A stretch of 64,000 nt of DNA from Phialocephala subalpina (Eukaryota; Ascomycota; Leotiomycetes; Helotiales; Mollisiaceae). The notes under the pieces are model-generated. The model did no database searches. It had not been told where the DNA came from and saw nothing but the letters and a program-made list of their open reading frames with translations. The stretch is from positions 2,061,343-2,125,342 of the forward strand of contig FJOG01000006.1 in NCBI GenBank assembly GCA_900073065.1, written 5' to 3'. Numbering within the stretch: position 1 is the stretch's first letter; every line of letters starts with the position of its first letter. Position numbers and translations under genes: made by a program. This document shows, in pieces, positions 1 through 11,479 of this stretch.

Positions 1-350
1 TATTAATAATAAAAATTTTTATTTTATTTTTTAAAAAGAATAAAAAATGTAAAAAGTAAAAAAAAGTTTATTAAATTTATTTAAATTAACTTTTTTTATA
101 TATTAAATTTCTTTATATTATATATATAAATATTAAAAAAATATAAATAATTTATTTATTTATTAAATAATCGAATTTTACCAATATATCGATTTATTGA
201 CCAATAGTACATTTAGTAAGTGGATTAGTATAGCTCGCTAAATTTATAAAACATATTTATTAATAATTTAAAGGCTTTAGAAATCTAAAATAAAATATAA
301 TTTTCATACGATTAATTAGACTTTGATATTAAAGAAGAGAATATAAGCAT
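1..350. repeat. AT-rich block, probably RIP-degraded repeat
   Basis: The first 350 bases are almost only A and T, with long A and T runs and no open frame of note. Base composition becomes normal after about position 350. In filamentous ascomycetes such blocks usually are transposon remains mutated by RIP. No terminal repeat or coding relic can be seen, so the original element cannot be named. The block runs off the left edge of the window. Confidence 0.6.
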
Positions 351-1986
351 TAATTCACAAAGATGATTGTGTAACGTTTAATTACGGTTGGTTGAAGTGA
401 TGATAATATTAATGGTTGAAGTTAGGAAACCTCGGCTATGGAGATGCTATATAGAGAATGTGAGGTCACGTGCATATGACCGTAACAGATTGGCCTTCCT
501 TAAGTCAAAAAGGCTAAGGGATCAAATGCCCTCAAATTCCAAGGGATGATGTCGTTCAAGTCGCTAGGCAATGTAAACTACCTGTAGATTAGAATACATC
601 GCTAAAGGTTTAAGGGTTGCTCAAGAGCGTCTCGCTATTGCAAGGGAAGGGAAGAACAACCCTCCTGTTTGAAGAATTGTCCGCTTTAAATCTTTGTGTA
701 CATGAATAGAGCTTGATAAATTTCTGCTTTTAGAATTCCTTCTCATCTCCGAGGTTTTCCAGCAAGCGAAGTTCGAATTGGACGAAGGCAACGGGCGATT
801 ATGCTCCTCGATACTAAGAATTTTCCAGCCACTGGGCAAAGCAGTTGGGTTATGCAAAGAAGGTATTGATACTCCAGCCAGTCATGGGTCTGAAATATAT
901 GTCCTTGAGCAACATGTGACGTGTCAGACGCTGCAGGTGCGAGCAACCTGAGTGCTGTGGATGTAAGCAAGATTTAGTATGAACATTTTGAGAAGAATCT
1001 CTACAGCTCTCCACGGGGCGCGCCGTTCCAGTTGTTTTATGGGTAGGCTCAGATACGGCCTCTTGCACTAATCGCTCGATGAGCACTTCATCGTCGTCCA
1101 AGTCGATCACGTGTTTCGACATCTCAAATCCTACATCTCGATGGTCCGGTCTCGAACGATTCCCCACTGTTAGTTTTCACCATTATTGGTGGACCAATCC
1201 TGATCGCCACCTCAGATCCAGTGTTCAAAACGGATCCGTTGGAGATCAAAGATGTCCTGTTGCTCGTCTCTCGCGCTTACGCCCCTTTTCACGTCTCGCT
1301 TCCGACGGAACACCGATTCCCTGCAAGGCTGAAACGCCGAAACATCAAATCCCTCGAGGCTGAAACCTTTACCATCTCACAAACATCGATAACCAGCTCA
1401 TCGGAATCTGTTCTGTTTATCTTCCGTGAATTTAGGCTGGCTGCGAATCTGAGGATCGAAATCCTAATTAATCTTGGGAATTTATTCCCAGGGATGAGTA
1501 GACGAGGAGCCGGAATTACCAAGTTCCAAAAAACTACCCAGGCCTCAGATCTTCTCTCCCCTCCCCGAATCTCACGCTACTTGTCATCCGTACCGCGCGC
1601 GGAAATATGATACAAGACGTGTCTCACGGACCCCTCATTAATCCACTCAATAAGGTTATCGACCGTGAAGGATGGGATGATCCTAGAGAGAACAGATATG
1701 CAATGCTGGTGGCGATCACACACTTAGCTGGAAATAGGACCAGTTATCGAGTGACATACGACTAGAGGAGGAAGGTATATGACCTGAGACCTCGTCTCAA
1801 TCCCTGAGTACTCACTCCGATGCAGAAGAGTGGACACTTGTCACGAAAATTGCCCACCGCGCTCTTCGCACTGTTCTCCTTTTTTTTTCACCACCTGGTA
1901 CTGGCACGAATGGCGAGCTAGCTGCCTTTTTGTGCTGTGCACACCCCTAAACTTTTTCTTTAAGAGTACTTTGGACTCAATGATAG
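351..1986. other. Stretch without a supported gene
   Basis: Several overlapping open frames of 65-130 codons occur on both strands, but none has convincing composition or a clean splice structure. A plus-strand stretch near 1420-1500 has a faint 2EXR/F-box-like look (an FRLAANLRIEI string) and could be a decayed gene. It is too weak to annotate as one. Confidence 0.4.
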
Positions 1987-2876
1987 ATGTCATTGCCACG
2001 AATTCCTCTCCAGCAAGTCTTTCGTGCTGGATCTAAACCCCGCTCGCCCTCATCCGCCTCCTCCAACGGATCCTCGAACGGCGACTCTGCTGAATCCGGC
2101 TCTGCAAGCACTGCTCCATCCACCGCCCCGACAGCATTCCCTCTTAACCCACCTGCTGCGTTCCCACAATTCCAGAATCCTCCACCGACACAGGTCACCT
2201 TCCAACAATCCAACCTCACAACTTTCTCGAGCCTCGGCGGAGCAAGATTAAACAACATGTCTCAACCACCAGGACCTCCGGTTCGCGGGACGCGAACCCC
2301 GCAGATGCTCGAATATGAGCGGCAGGCAGAAGAGAGAGCGAGGGAAGCAGAACTGATGGCAGAGGAGAGAGAGAGGATGCTAGAGGAGATGGCGAGGATA
2401 AGCAACGAGCAGAATCGGATTGCACAGGAAGAATATGAGATGAGGCAATATTACGAGGCGGAGGCGTTGAAACATGCGGAGGAGGTCAGATTGCATCAAG
2501 ACGGTACGTTCACTATTTACATCAGTCTTCTATTTGGGGTGAAGGGGCTTGGGGAATTTTGGAGGTATTCACGAAGAGAGGTGAAGCAGAAGGAAGGGCG
2601 AGAGGAGGATTGAGTCTACAATCCAGAACATTCCCATATAAATTCTGCATAAGAGAGCTATGCTGACAGAGTTTGAAAGAAGTCCGAAGACACCAAGAAC
2701 GCGTGCGCGAACACGAGCGCCGCGTCCGCGACCACGAAGCCTCCTCTGAAGCCTTCGCGAAAGTCATAGCCATGCCAGCGAAGCCCACTCGAGGGCGGCA
2801 GATATCTCAGATGAATCTAGGAAACGGGAACGGTGTCAACGGAGGAGCGAATGGGTTTAATGGGAATGGACCTTGA
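1987..2876 (+). CDS. Hypothetical coiled-coil protein, two exons
   Basis: Unknown function. Exons are 1987-2503 and 2680-2876. The intron (2504-2679) has a GTACGT donor, a CTGAC branch site at 2663 and an AG acceptor, and the reading frame closes to give 237 residues. Residues 1-100 are rich in Ser, Pro, Ala and Asn and look disordered. From about residue 105 to 205 the protein is a highly charged helix (runs of ERAREAELMAEERE and VREHERRVRDHE type) that should form a coiled coil. The C-terminal tail is Gly/Asn-rich. No catalytic motif is visible. Without the intron the first frame runs on to 2613 with intron-like sequence, so the spliced model is preferred. The exon join is seen in the sequence; any scaffold role would be inference. 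Confidence 0.75.
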
Positions 2877-4111
2877 GACATGAACCACGAAAACACATAA
2901 TCAGGGGAAGAGGTTGAAGGTTGGAGTCGGTGGGGTTGTAATGTAATTGGGGGGAAGTTGGTGGGGTGAGCGGTCTCGACAACACGAGCTGCCGCAGCAG
3001 AACTCGACAGCTAATCCGACGACATGCTTTGAGACGACACTCGGACATGGATGTTTGCATCGGTGGTCAACGTCCGGATCAGCAGATTTCAAGCCGTGGA
3101 AGGAGATCCTAGAGCCGGAGCCTGGGAAGGCGAAAATGTGCATGGCTCACGCCCGCTTCGACTGGTTGAAGGAAGAACGCTGCAGTATACTGTGCGTAAA
3201 AGCGCGAAGTGAGGAAATTCGAAGAACGGCTTGGAACTTCCGTACATGATTCACGAGAGACGAAGCTCATCTGATTCGAAGAGGTGTATGAATTAGAGAG
3301 TGTACAAAGCGGGTCAGCTGGGCTGTTCAACAAGAAGCAGGAGACTTCAGGTGGGCAGTTCTTGGCGTTTGTATGATACTGAACGGATTCTTTGGCGACT
3401 TTTTGAAGCGCTATGAAGGACAAGCTTCCATGCGGAATATTGTGGTTGAATGAGCGGGTAGAGTGTATCCAAGAGGCCTGAGGAGCAGCGAGATTTTCAC
3501 CACTTATATCCTGTACAATTATGTATTTCACATGATACTGGCAATAACCCAGTTCTCTTACTCGCTTGAAAGACTTGTCGAAGGCCGGAACAGCATGGTA
3601 CGACATCAGATTGAGTCAAGTCATGTGATCCGCAAACACCTTTGTGGTGCCTATTTCTAATAATTTCACAGCTGCGATATTGTCTTCTTCTCTTTACAAC
3701 TTTAAATCCTTCCCTTTGAGACGTTGGTCTTGGGACATATTAGGAGCTGGCCGGGGACAGAATATGCTGGGAGAGCCGCACTCCACGTGCCTAAGTCACA
3801 GAACGGAAATGGACCAATTTACAATCGAAACATAAATAGGGAGAGCATTCAAACTCAGACAAAAACGAGGCCTAGAATGTTGACTGCACGGATGCAATCT
3901 GCCATGTCAAGTTGAAAAGCAACATTAATTTCATGAACTGCAATTTACCAGACCAGCCGACAAAGAATACAGAGCGCTCGCGCTCTTCGAAATAAACATG
4001 CTTTGCCTGCAAAGACATGCAGAAAGCCATGCTAGAACCACAATGAAACTATTATCCAATTTCTATCCCACCAACCTCGGACCTCCCATTTGCTGCCCAT
4101 GTCATGATTCC
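2877..4111. other. Intergenic, nothing recognised
   Basis: Short open frames are present on both strands, the longest a minus-strand frame at 3109-3606. None has coding-like composition or splice support, and I see no repeat or RNA gene. Confidence 0.5.
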
Positions 4112-4378
4112 TCACGCTCTTAACCTCGCAAACGAACTCACAAACTCTGGAGGCAAGTTCCTCCTCGCAAAAAAATCAGGGTCCTCCTTCATCACTGCAG
4201 GAATATCTCTATAGTCCCACTTTTTCGGGAGGCCTTGGTTCGTACAGAAATAGAGATTCATCCAGTGGGCTATTTGAGTCCATGTTGGCCTTTCTTTGCC
4301 CTCATTTTTATTATCGTCGTCAGCTTGCTTGAAGATGGTGTCTCGGAGGTACAATTTTTGTGCATTCGTGAATGACAC
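4112..4378 (-). CDS. Small hypothetical protein (start unresolved)
   Basis: This open frame of about 88 codons has protein-like composition: a charged helix (LRDTIFKQADDDNKNEG), then several Trp residues, and a stop at 4112. There is no ATG at the 5' end; the frame opens at a GTG. An in-frame TAG lies a few codons upstream at a spot that reads like an intron acceptor (TTCTTAG), so a short first exon further upstream is likely but was not found. The family is not recognised. It could still be chance open frame. Confidence 0.4.
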   Translation of the reverse strand: MSFTNAQKLYLRDTIFKQADDDNKNEGKERPTWTQIAHWMNLYFCTNQGLPKKWDYRDIPAVMKEDPDFFARRNLPPEFVSSFARLRA

Positions 4379-5591
4379 TGTCGCAATATTAATTTGGGTC
4401 TAAGAAAGGGTTGTAGGGTTTGAAGTGTTTGAAGACTAGGTTGTATTGGTTGGCAAGATTATTGAGACTTGCAGTTCGATTCTTGGTTCTTGGTCCTTGA
4501 GTTAAATGTTGTCGAGATCGTGGTGATGAAGATCAGAAAGCAGATACTGGAGACAAGTTTTTGTTTTTTATACTTCTCCAATGTAAATATTTTGAATCAG
4601 ATTGGTAGCACTTGATGAGTGGTTCAGTAGAAATGAGTAAAAGAGTCAGTTAGGGCAGGCGTGAGTACCGCCGTAAGTATTGTACTTGAGTCTATCCATG
4701 AATGGAACGGGGCAAAAGCGCAAGCTATTCACAATTGCTCATGGAGAGATGACTGTATATCGCGATTCACAAGCCGGGACGAACAGGAAGAAATTCAAGT
4801 GATTGGATTCTGATAATAAAAACTCCTTACTTCTCTCCCTTATGGTCTCTTGCAACCTTCAAAGCCAGCAGCTGCATAGTTCATCACTTCAGGCTTGAGC
4901 GAGGGGTAAGTCACAATACGAAGATAGAGAGGGCAGGCTGCGAACAGCAGTTTGCACTTGAAGAGTTTATTTCAGATACATCTCTCATATACCGGATGAC
5001 ACGAGTATATGGTACGCTTTTGGGGCAGTCTAGCAAGTGGGCGCGGCATTGCTATATCACTGCCGCCCCTGTGATATGCAACAAAACTTCCCAAGTTCGG
5101 AATCAAGCCAGGACATTTAATTTTCAGCTGGTCTTTGCTGAATTTGGCGACATGGGGGATATTGATAACGAATGATTGGAAAACCACTAGATTTTGATAG
5201 ACAGGGAGCAAATGATAGCTTGTGAGCGAGTGTTGCGATTACTGTCTACACCTTGAGAAGAAAGGACATAGAAATAGTGCAAAGGTATCAGAGATAAAGT
5301 CTCGGACAGACTTGCATGCCATGCCGCTTGGCATGTGTGCCTGATAGCAGGTTTCTCAGATTGGACAAATGTTTTGGGCGACGAAGACATGAGAATCGCC
5401 AAAGCAATCGAGATATGGTTCCCAAGATCTCAAAATTAATCTGATATTCATGTATCCTTAATCATTCCCCCAAAATGGTATCAATCCTTCCCATCTCATA
5501 TACATCTCTCATTTCATATCATTACCCATTAATAGCCGTTCCACATCAGCACATTACCACTCTCTTTCCAGCTCATTATGCATCCATCCAA
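4379..5591. other. Intergenic, one copy of dispersed repeat motif
   Basis: No convincing gene. The stretch contains one plus-strand copy (5071-5091) of the GATRTGCAACAAAAC motif that recurs through the window. Confidence 0.5.
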
Positions 5592-7048
5592 TCAGTGCCT
5601 CAAAACACCCTTACCGAAAAAATCTTCCTCATCAACCTCCACCACCACCCTCTCAGGCTTATGAATTCTAACAACCCACAAGAACCAATCCTCCATCACC
5701 AACAAATTCAACAACACATCATTACCCCACCACGCAACTCCACAAACCATACTCCCCGCCACAGCATCTAGTAGGAAATGATTCGCCGTAGCAATAATCG
5801 CCAACAAAATCAACGACGGATAGAAAGTTCCTACCGCAATACAGGTCATTCTTCTCCAGCTCGGAAGTGTGATTTTTGGCGCTAGTGAAGGATGACTCTG
5901 GTTGAAGAATGGTAACATGAAAGAGGAAGTGGATGGATGTGCGGGGTTCAGGGGAATTGTGGCAATCGTAAGACCGATGAGGAGGGAGTATCCGAAATGG
6001 AGGGAGGGCATGGCGGCGAATTTATTAGTAAAGCGGTTGTCGGTCCAAATGGAGCCTTCGCCGCCAGGTCCGTGGACTGTGTCTACGAATCTGCGAACAT
6101 AATGTCAGCTCCTGCTCTTAGCAGATGAAAGCAGAGTGGGGAAGAGAGGGGACGGGACGGGACGGGACGCACCCATAGCTTCGAGCGAGTTTCCCCGCGT
6201 TATCGTCCGAGGTGTCTGCGCTCAGCAGGCGAGGAGGCATACATGGCCAGGCTGTAAAGATGACGAATGCAAGCAAGTTGCAAAACGCCATTGTCCGTCG
6301 TCTCGACTCGTACAATCTCGGGCCTGCAGGACTGCCCTTCACTCCCCCAACCGACTTGTCAGACTGGTGCTCATCGGCGTGGTTTCTCGTGTTTGTGTAG
6401 TAGAAGAGCCAAATTAGGAAGGCGATCGAACCCGGGATATGTATGAAGGAGTATGTCCGATTGATCCAGGTCATGATAAATTGATTCTGCATGAAAAATT
6501 GTTGCATGGGCAGCTCCCAGAATATGTGTATCCTCTCCTCTACGGCAATGACTTGTATGGCGTGTTTTCGTGCTGCGAATATAGTGCCTTCGACGATCCA
6601 GACTGCTGTTGCTGCTCGACCGAGTTGGTAGACCTGTAAGAACGGTGTCAGCACAATTTCTGCATATGTAATTTGATATGGTTACCCAGTAGATCAACGC
6701 CCAATACCAGCATTCAACCAAGAACGGAAACCTCTCCAGTAGCCGACTGAGAAAGTATCCCTTGAACTGCCTGGTATTGGGCGTTGTCACTTCTTTCCTC
6801 ACTCCCCACGCCCCCAATGTTCTCGTCCTCCATTTCGGCTCTTGTGTAACCAGCAGACTCGGGCTTGTCGACCTCGGTTCCGCATCCTCCTCCACATCTC
6901 TGTATCTCGCCATCCCATCGCCCGAAATCCTTCGTACATCGTGGGGTCGTCTCCGTCTGCCAGGCTCAAAGTCGCGGTTGATCCATGTCCCACCAATAAG
7001 TAACGCAATGACCACGAGGGGTTCAGCGACCGCGCCTATTCCACCCAT
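5592..7048 (-). CDS. PAP2-superfamily integral membrane protein
   Basis: Likely a lipid phosphatase or phosphotransferase of the PAP2 fold (Aur1/Ipt1-like branch). Exons 7048-6686, 6633-6173 and 6090-5592 are joined by 52- and 82-bp introns, and the frame closes at 440 residues. Motifs in the last exon are PSLHFGYS and, about 65 residues later, ANHFLLDAVAG. These correspond to the SxxH and HxxxD phosphatase signatures, with the catalytic His residues inside or near membrane segments. The preceding GFVDTVHGPGG spans the second splice junction. Several hydrophobic segments surround these motifs (for example the IPGSIAFLIWLFYY region in exon 2). The N-terminus starts MGGIGAVAEP, running into a short hydrophobic stretch, followed by an Arg-rich loop. 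The exact substrate cannot be told from sequence. Upstream of it lies a 100-bp block resembling one upstream of the tannase gene. Confidence 0.85.
6149..6168. repeat. Short tandem repeat (GGGAC)x4 in an intron
   Basis: Four head-to-tail copies of GGGAC lie inside the second intron of the PAP2-family gene, next to its donor site. A simple microsatellite. Confidence 0.8.
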
Positions 7049-8718
7049 CCTGTCGGTAAGGTTCGCTGCACTGGAATGTCACCAGAATGTCACTGCTATC
7101 CCAGCGGTGGTCTCCCGCCTTTTTATGAGGCTCCCCGAGGCGGCTGGAGATAAGCTTAAAGATGACGTGAACAAATCCCGAGAATTCCGGGAGATGCAGA
7201 GTGAACTGTACGCACTTGCGGATAGTGATTACTCTCAAGAAACGCGGAATCAAAAAACGACACGCTGAGAGAAGGGACTCAGCGACGCTAAGGACGACAA
7301 TAGAGGGATATTCCTATCTTAAGACCAGCCACGGCAGCTTGCGACCGAGGTCTGGTGGTGACAACATGGCGAATATTTGGTTACTTTGGTTACTTGCCGA
7401 CTTACAGCAGAAGAGGACTGTCATGCGTGCGATTCCCCCGTTCGGAAAAGTCGGACCCAAATTCTGGATAGACGCCACTTAGCACGGTGGGGCGCTTACA
7501 AAAGGCAACACTTTTATGCAGGAGCAGAATAATCAAGCTTCCGCGATCCGGAGGAGAAGCATGATTTGTTGTAGAGAGGTGGTCGTGTGATGCCAAGATA
7601 ATTGATCTGCAGAGTGAGATGGCATCTGGTTGGTGAGCTCAAGGTGAGGAGGAAAGTCTCCGTTCGCTGCCCGCTGTTGGATTCGGTGTGAGGGAGATCG
7701 TTGGGCGCGATGGAGATAGCTCCGGTTCATCGGGTAGTAGGATATCCGGTGCATGAGTATATGCAACAATATGTAAAAGCGATGCAGAGCGTGGGCGCTG
7801 GAGGCGATGCTGCTGTCCTGGAATCTTGTTGAAGTTGGAAAGGGTCGAAGAAAGAATCAGTCAGGGGAAGGACCGGATTAAAGAGCGGGCCGATCACGTG
7901 GATGCCAAGGCTCTACGGGCCTAACATCTGGCAATCGCCTCATACGAGTACATCGAAATAAAGTAGTTTTTCCTCAGACAAGTCCACGATCACTCAACTC
8001 CCTTCGATCTAGTTTTTTGTTATTACTCATGAATTCAAAATTCTCGGTCTTTAATGCCGTGAGAAGGAATATCGTGCAGAAATGAACAAGCTATCCAGTG
8101 GGGCCGATAAGATACTATGTAAGATCCCATTTCTCCCCTTTCTTGTTGAATCGAGAACGCTACTAATGACTCTTTGGTTCTGTATTGGGCTGGAAGCTTT
8201 TCCAACTAGTCTACAAGGAACAGAAAGGCTCTATTCCCAAGAAATTGAGAGATTTAGTAGCGAAGGGGAGAAATGGGATGTATAGTTGCTATTCGTGGTC
8301 TTGCGCTTTGCATCTACCGATTTTGCGATGGGCTCTTCCCGCTCCTATAAAACCCTCTGCTATGTCGATTGCTTTTGCTCGAATTGACCCTTCCTTCTTA
8401 TTAATGATTTCAATATACCATTCCCTACGCTGCCGATTATTCCACTCCCATTGAGGAATTGAGCTTGCGGTGATTTTATTGGAGTTTGCATGTTGGTCTT
8501 TTTTTCCCTTCGAATTTGCCAGGCACCGATTCGTTTGACTTCTTTTCGTCTTTGAGTTCCTCGTAAGGATGGGAGGAATCGAAAAGACGTCGTGACCATT
8601 GGTCGCACAATCCAGAGAGCACGCCTGATAAATGCAAAGTATTTGTCAATATATTACTACTTGTGAAATCTGTAACTTTCATATTAAACTATTACCTTTT
8701 AATTTATATACAGTCTGC
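7049..8718. other. Intergenic, upstream of PAP2 gene and downstream of tannase
   Basis: No supported gene in about 1.7 kb. It contains one member of a diverged repeat pair (7749-7850) and a CACGTGGATGCCAAGG string at 7895-7910. A near-copy of that string lies upstream of the permease gene at 13556-13572. Confidence 0.5.
7749..7850 (+). repeat. Diverged repeat, copy A
   Basis: This block of about 100 bp aligns by eye with 11147-11247. Shared stretches include ATATGTAAA, GATGC-GAG-GTGGGC and GTCCT-G-ATCTTGTT-AAGTTG, with roughly three quarters of positions matching. Both copies lie upstream of minus-strand genes (PAP2 and tannase) in the same orientation. Confidence 0.5.
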
Positions 8719-10461
8719 CTAATAGACAGGCATATAGAAAGCATCCAAATCATACATCCACGAATCGATGCTCGTCTGATCATACACACAATCCATCATC
8801 GTCCCATTCTGCGTCCAATATGGCCTCAACGGCCACCCACAAAGCTGCTGATTCTGCCCCTCAAACTCTCCCTGCAACACCGTCGCATTCAACGTCACGG
8901 GCACAACATCCTTCTCCACCCAGTCAATCAACACAGCCAAGTTCGTCTGCGGCCAAGGACCATTAGGTTCATAGTCATTGATAGCGCAATGCGAACCTCC
9001 CGGTACGAGGAACAGACGATAGAATTCATTCTGTGCTGCGACGGACTCGTTGTACGATAATCCGGGATTCATAATCTCGCGAACAGATTCCCAATAACGG
9101 ACCGAAGACGCGGTCGGGATACTGTAGTCCGACTCGCCGTGGAAGTGGATGACCTTGCCTCCAGCTTTCTTGAACGGGGATAGATCGGGCCAATTGGTCA
9201 TCAGGACATCGTTGTACTTGTTCCAGCCTTCGAGAATCCAGTCGTGCAGCGTGTCGTAGGTCACGCCCTCTAGGGTCTGGAGATTCGTTCCGTTCTGTTC
9301 TTCGAGCAAGACTTCGACGAAAGATCCACCGAGAGAGGTGATATCTAGACCCCAAGACTGAGATGTGGCGTTCCAGGCGGTTTGAGCATCGGTCCAGGTT
9401 GAAGTTGGTGTGTAGGTGAAGTAGGCGCGCTTCCCGTCGCTGGTGTGCAGACCGTCGAGGATCTTCTGTGCAACGGCGATTCCTGTGGCTGAGACTGTGC
9501 CGTTCTGCGCAGGTGTGGAACTGCTTCGCTGTGAGGCTGCTGTAGCGGCACAGTAGTAGGGTAGTCCTAGGGTGGCCGAGATGTTGTAGTGCATGGTGCA
9601 GAGGTCAGTTCGGGAGACCACGCCGTCTACTCTGCCGTCCAAGGCATCGCAGTTGGTGATGGTCTCGTTCATGATCTTCTCCAACTCGCAGGGTGGTGGA
9701 TAGTAGCCCATTGTCTGCTCCACCACGTTCGAATACAAGTGCTGTACCTGCTGGAACGCGAACCGGAAAGCTGGTGCCCCGATTGCCGCTCCATCAAACT
9801 GATCCGCAAAACGCTGGACCTGACTCCATCCTTCGCGGCCACCTTCTGAGCAGCCCTGGTAGTACGAATAGAGAGTTGCATTGTTGGAAGTCATGTTAAA
9901 GACTGTCGAGGTAAATTCCTTGCCAATGACCGCCTGTTCATGAATCGCATCGTAACCAAACATGTAGACATTCTCCCAGTTGATCGTACCATTCGCGAGC
10001 AGGAAGTCCTCAATGGCTTGATCTTGAAAGATCCCGAATCCACCATCTGTCAGGCCGGCCACGGCACCGTACTCGATACCCCCAGGCAAACTGCCCGTGG
10101 AGCCAGTTCCCCCATTGATGGCGTATCCACCACCGCCTGTCGCAAGGTAACGGTTTTGGAAGTTAGCGGGCGTGGGAAGCCAATATGTGAGGGCGACGGA
10201 ATCATTGCGACCGTTGTGGGAGTAAGTGAAGGTGACTTGGCAGTAATCGAAGGTAGCGTCAGGAAAGAAAACGCTGCCCGAGGTCGAGGCGTTGGTTACG
10301 GCAGTCGTGTTGATGGATGTCGGATCGAGAGTGATACCGTCGTAGAAGTCGACAGCTGGGAAATGGGCTGTGATGTACGAGGTGGTACAGAGGTCATCCA
10401 GAGTAAGAGCTTGCACCATAGATGAGAATGCCGCGACGGCGGCCACAAGTGAAGAGCGCAT
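8719..10461 (-). CDS. Secreted tannase / feruloyl esterase family
   Basis: Intronless, 580 residues, the usual size of fungal tannase-family esterases, which hydrolyse gallate or ferulate esters of plant polymers outside the cell. The start at 10461 gives a typical signal peptide (MRSSLVAAVAAFSSMVQA); an upstream in-frame start would add 24 unlikely residues. The nucleophile motif is GCSEGGRE with Ser205. The acid is Asp445 in HFHGESDYS, and the base is His491 in GGSHC. Cys204 and Cys492 flank Ser and His and form the CS-D-HC disulphide arrangement known in this family. A calcium-site-like stretch (DALDGRVDGVV) begins at about residue 272. The C-terminus ends YDLDAFYMPVY, as in relatives. Many N-glycosylation sequons are present. 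Which ester it prefers cannot be decided here. Confidence 0.93.
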   Translation of the reverse strand: MRSSLVAAVAAFSSMVQALTLDDLCTTSYITAHFPAVDFYDGITLDPTSINTTAVTNASTSGSVFFPDATFDYCQVTFTYSHNGRNDSVALTYWLPTPANFQNRYLATGGGGYAINGGTGSTGSLPGGIEYGAVAGLTDGGFGIFQDQAIEDFLLANGTINWENVYMFGYDAIHEQAVIGKEFTSTVFNMTSNNATLYSYYQGCSEGGREGWSQVQRFADQFDGAAIGAPAFRFAFQQVQHLYSNVVEQTMGYYPPPCELEKIMNETITNCDALDGRVDGVVSRTDLCTMHYNISATLGLPYYCAATAASQRSSSTPAQNGTVSATGIAVAQKILDGLHTSDGKRAYFTYTPTSTWTDAQTAWNATSQSWGLDITSLGGSFVEVLLEEQNGTNLQTLEGVTYDTLHDWILEGWNKYNDVLMTNWPDLSPFKKAGGKVIHFHGESDYSIPTASSVRYWESVREIMNPGLSYNESVAAQNEFYRLFLVPGGSHCAINDYEPNGPWPQTNLAVLIDWVEKDVVPVTLNATVLQGEFEGQNQQLCGWPLRPYWTQNGTMMDCVYDQTSIDSWMYDLDAFYMPVY

Positions 10462-11479
10462 CTTGATATTGTGGCGGTGGTCAGACCTCGTGATGTGAGG
10501 TGGCCAAGAGCAAGCAAAGATGAGATGAACCAACTGGATACGATGGAGAATAAGAGTGTTTCACGAGACGGGGCATTCGCTCTTATGTTGATATTCTTTC
10601 ATCCTAACAGTGCACCCTAATCCCCTCTTCGACGACGCGTTGCCTCAATATCGGTTGTAAAAGTATCGCCAGCATTTTCATGAGAAGGGTGATTGACGTG
10701 GGGCGTGGGGCGTGGGGATACCTAGGTACACAATTTCCAATTGCATGTGGATAAGTATTAGGGCGATTCTTGAAACTTCCTTGAATTGCCTCAATCCTCC
10801 GCTCCGGTTGTAGATATTCCCTCGACGACACTTTACCAAGATGGACATGGCGCAGGCGCACGGGTATTGTGGGGACTCTAGACGTTCGGATCGGCTCATG
10901 CTCGGCTCGCTTGAGTGGGGAGGGGGAAGCGAAACGAACGGGAAAGGGGACCTAATTCTCTCAATAATGCGGGGAAAATCGCTGTGGGGAAGAGTAGCCT
11001 TGGTTTTCGGGACCGAGCAATATAAAGCGAACCAGTTTTCTCTCTCTGTTGTGGACTCGCGCAACGACACTTCCGCAGACCAATGTGCGGAGTTCGGGAA
11101 GAACCAGTTGATGACGTGTCGGACGGCATGCCACTATTACTAGATGGATATGCACGCTATTTGCAGAATAATATGTAAAGCTGATGCTGAGTGTGGGCAT
11201 TGGGGTCGATGCCGTTGTCCTAGGATCTTGTTCAAGTTGTGAAGGGAAGCTCCTCCTGCACTTCTGGTCCGCAGAAATCTTCGACGACATTTCTTGATTG
11301 CTTCATCCAATCTGAGCAACGACTAAAGATATAACGCTCGTTCGAGTTATCTTGATTCGCTATGCAGTTCCCCACGACAACCTCATCTCTAAGTCGTGTA
11401 TCCTTCGTCCTACTCTTGTCTGGCTCTGCCCGTCTAAATTACATATCTCCGCGCCTCCTCAATATCAACATTGTGTATA
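10462..11479. other. Intergenic, tannase promoter side
   Basis: About 1 kb without a supported gene. It contains copy B of the diverged repeat. Confidence 0.5.
11147..11247 (+). repeat. Diverged repeat, copy B
   Basis: Partner of the 7749-7850 block, in the same orientation and also upstream of a minus-strand gene. The pair may be an old dispersed repeat or a duplicated promoter segment. Confidence 0.5.

Noticed and set aside
1221..1610. Possible decayed 2EXR protein on the plus strand
   Set aside because: Only one short string (FRLAANLRIEI) resembles the family; no second block and no consistent frame.
3109..3606. 165-codon minus-strand open frame
   Set aside because: Composition is not protein-like and no splice signals or motifs support it.
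10462..10533. Upstream in-frame start for the tannase
   Set aside because: It would place 24 non-signal residues before a perfect signal peptide.
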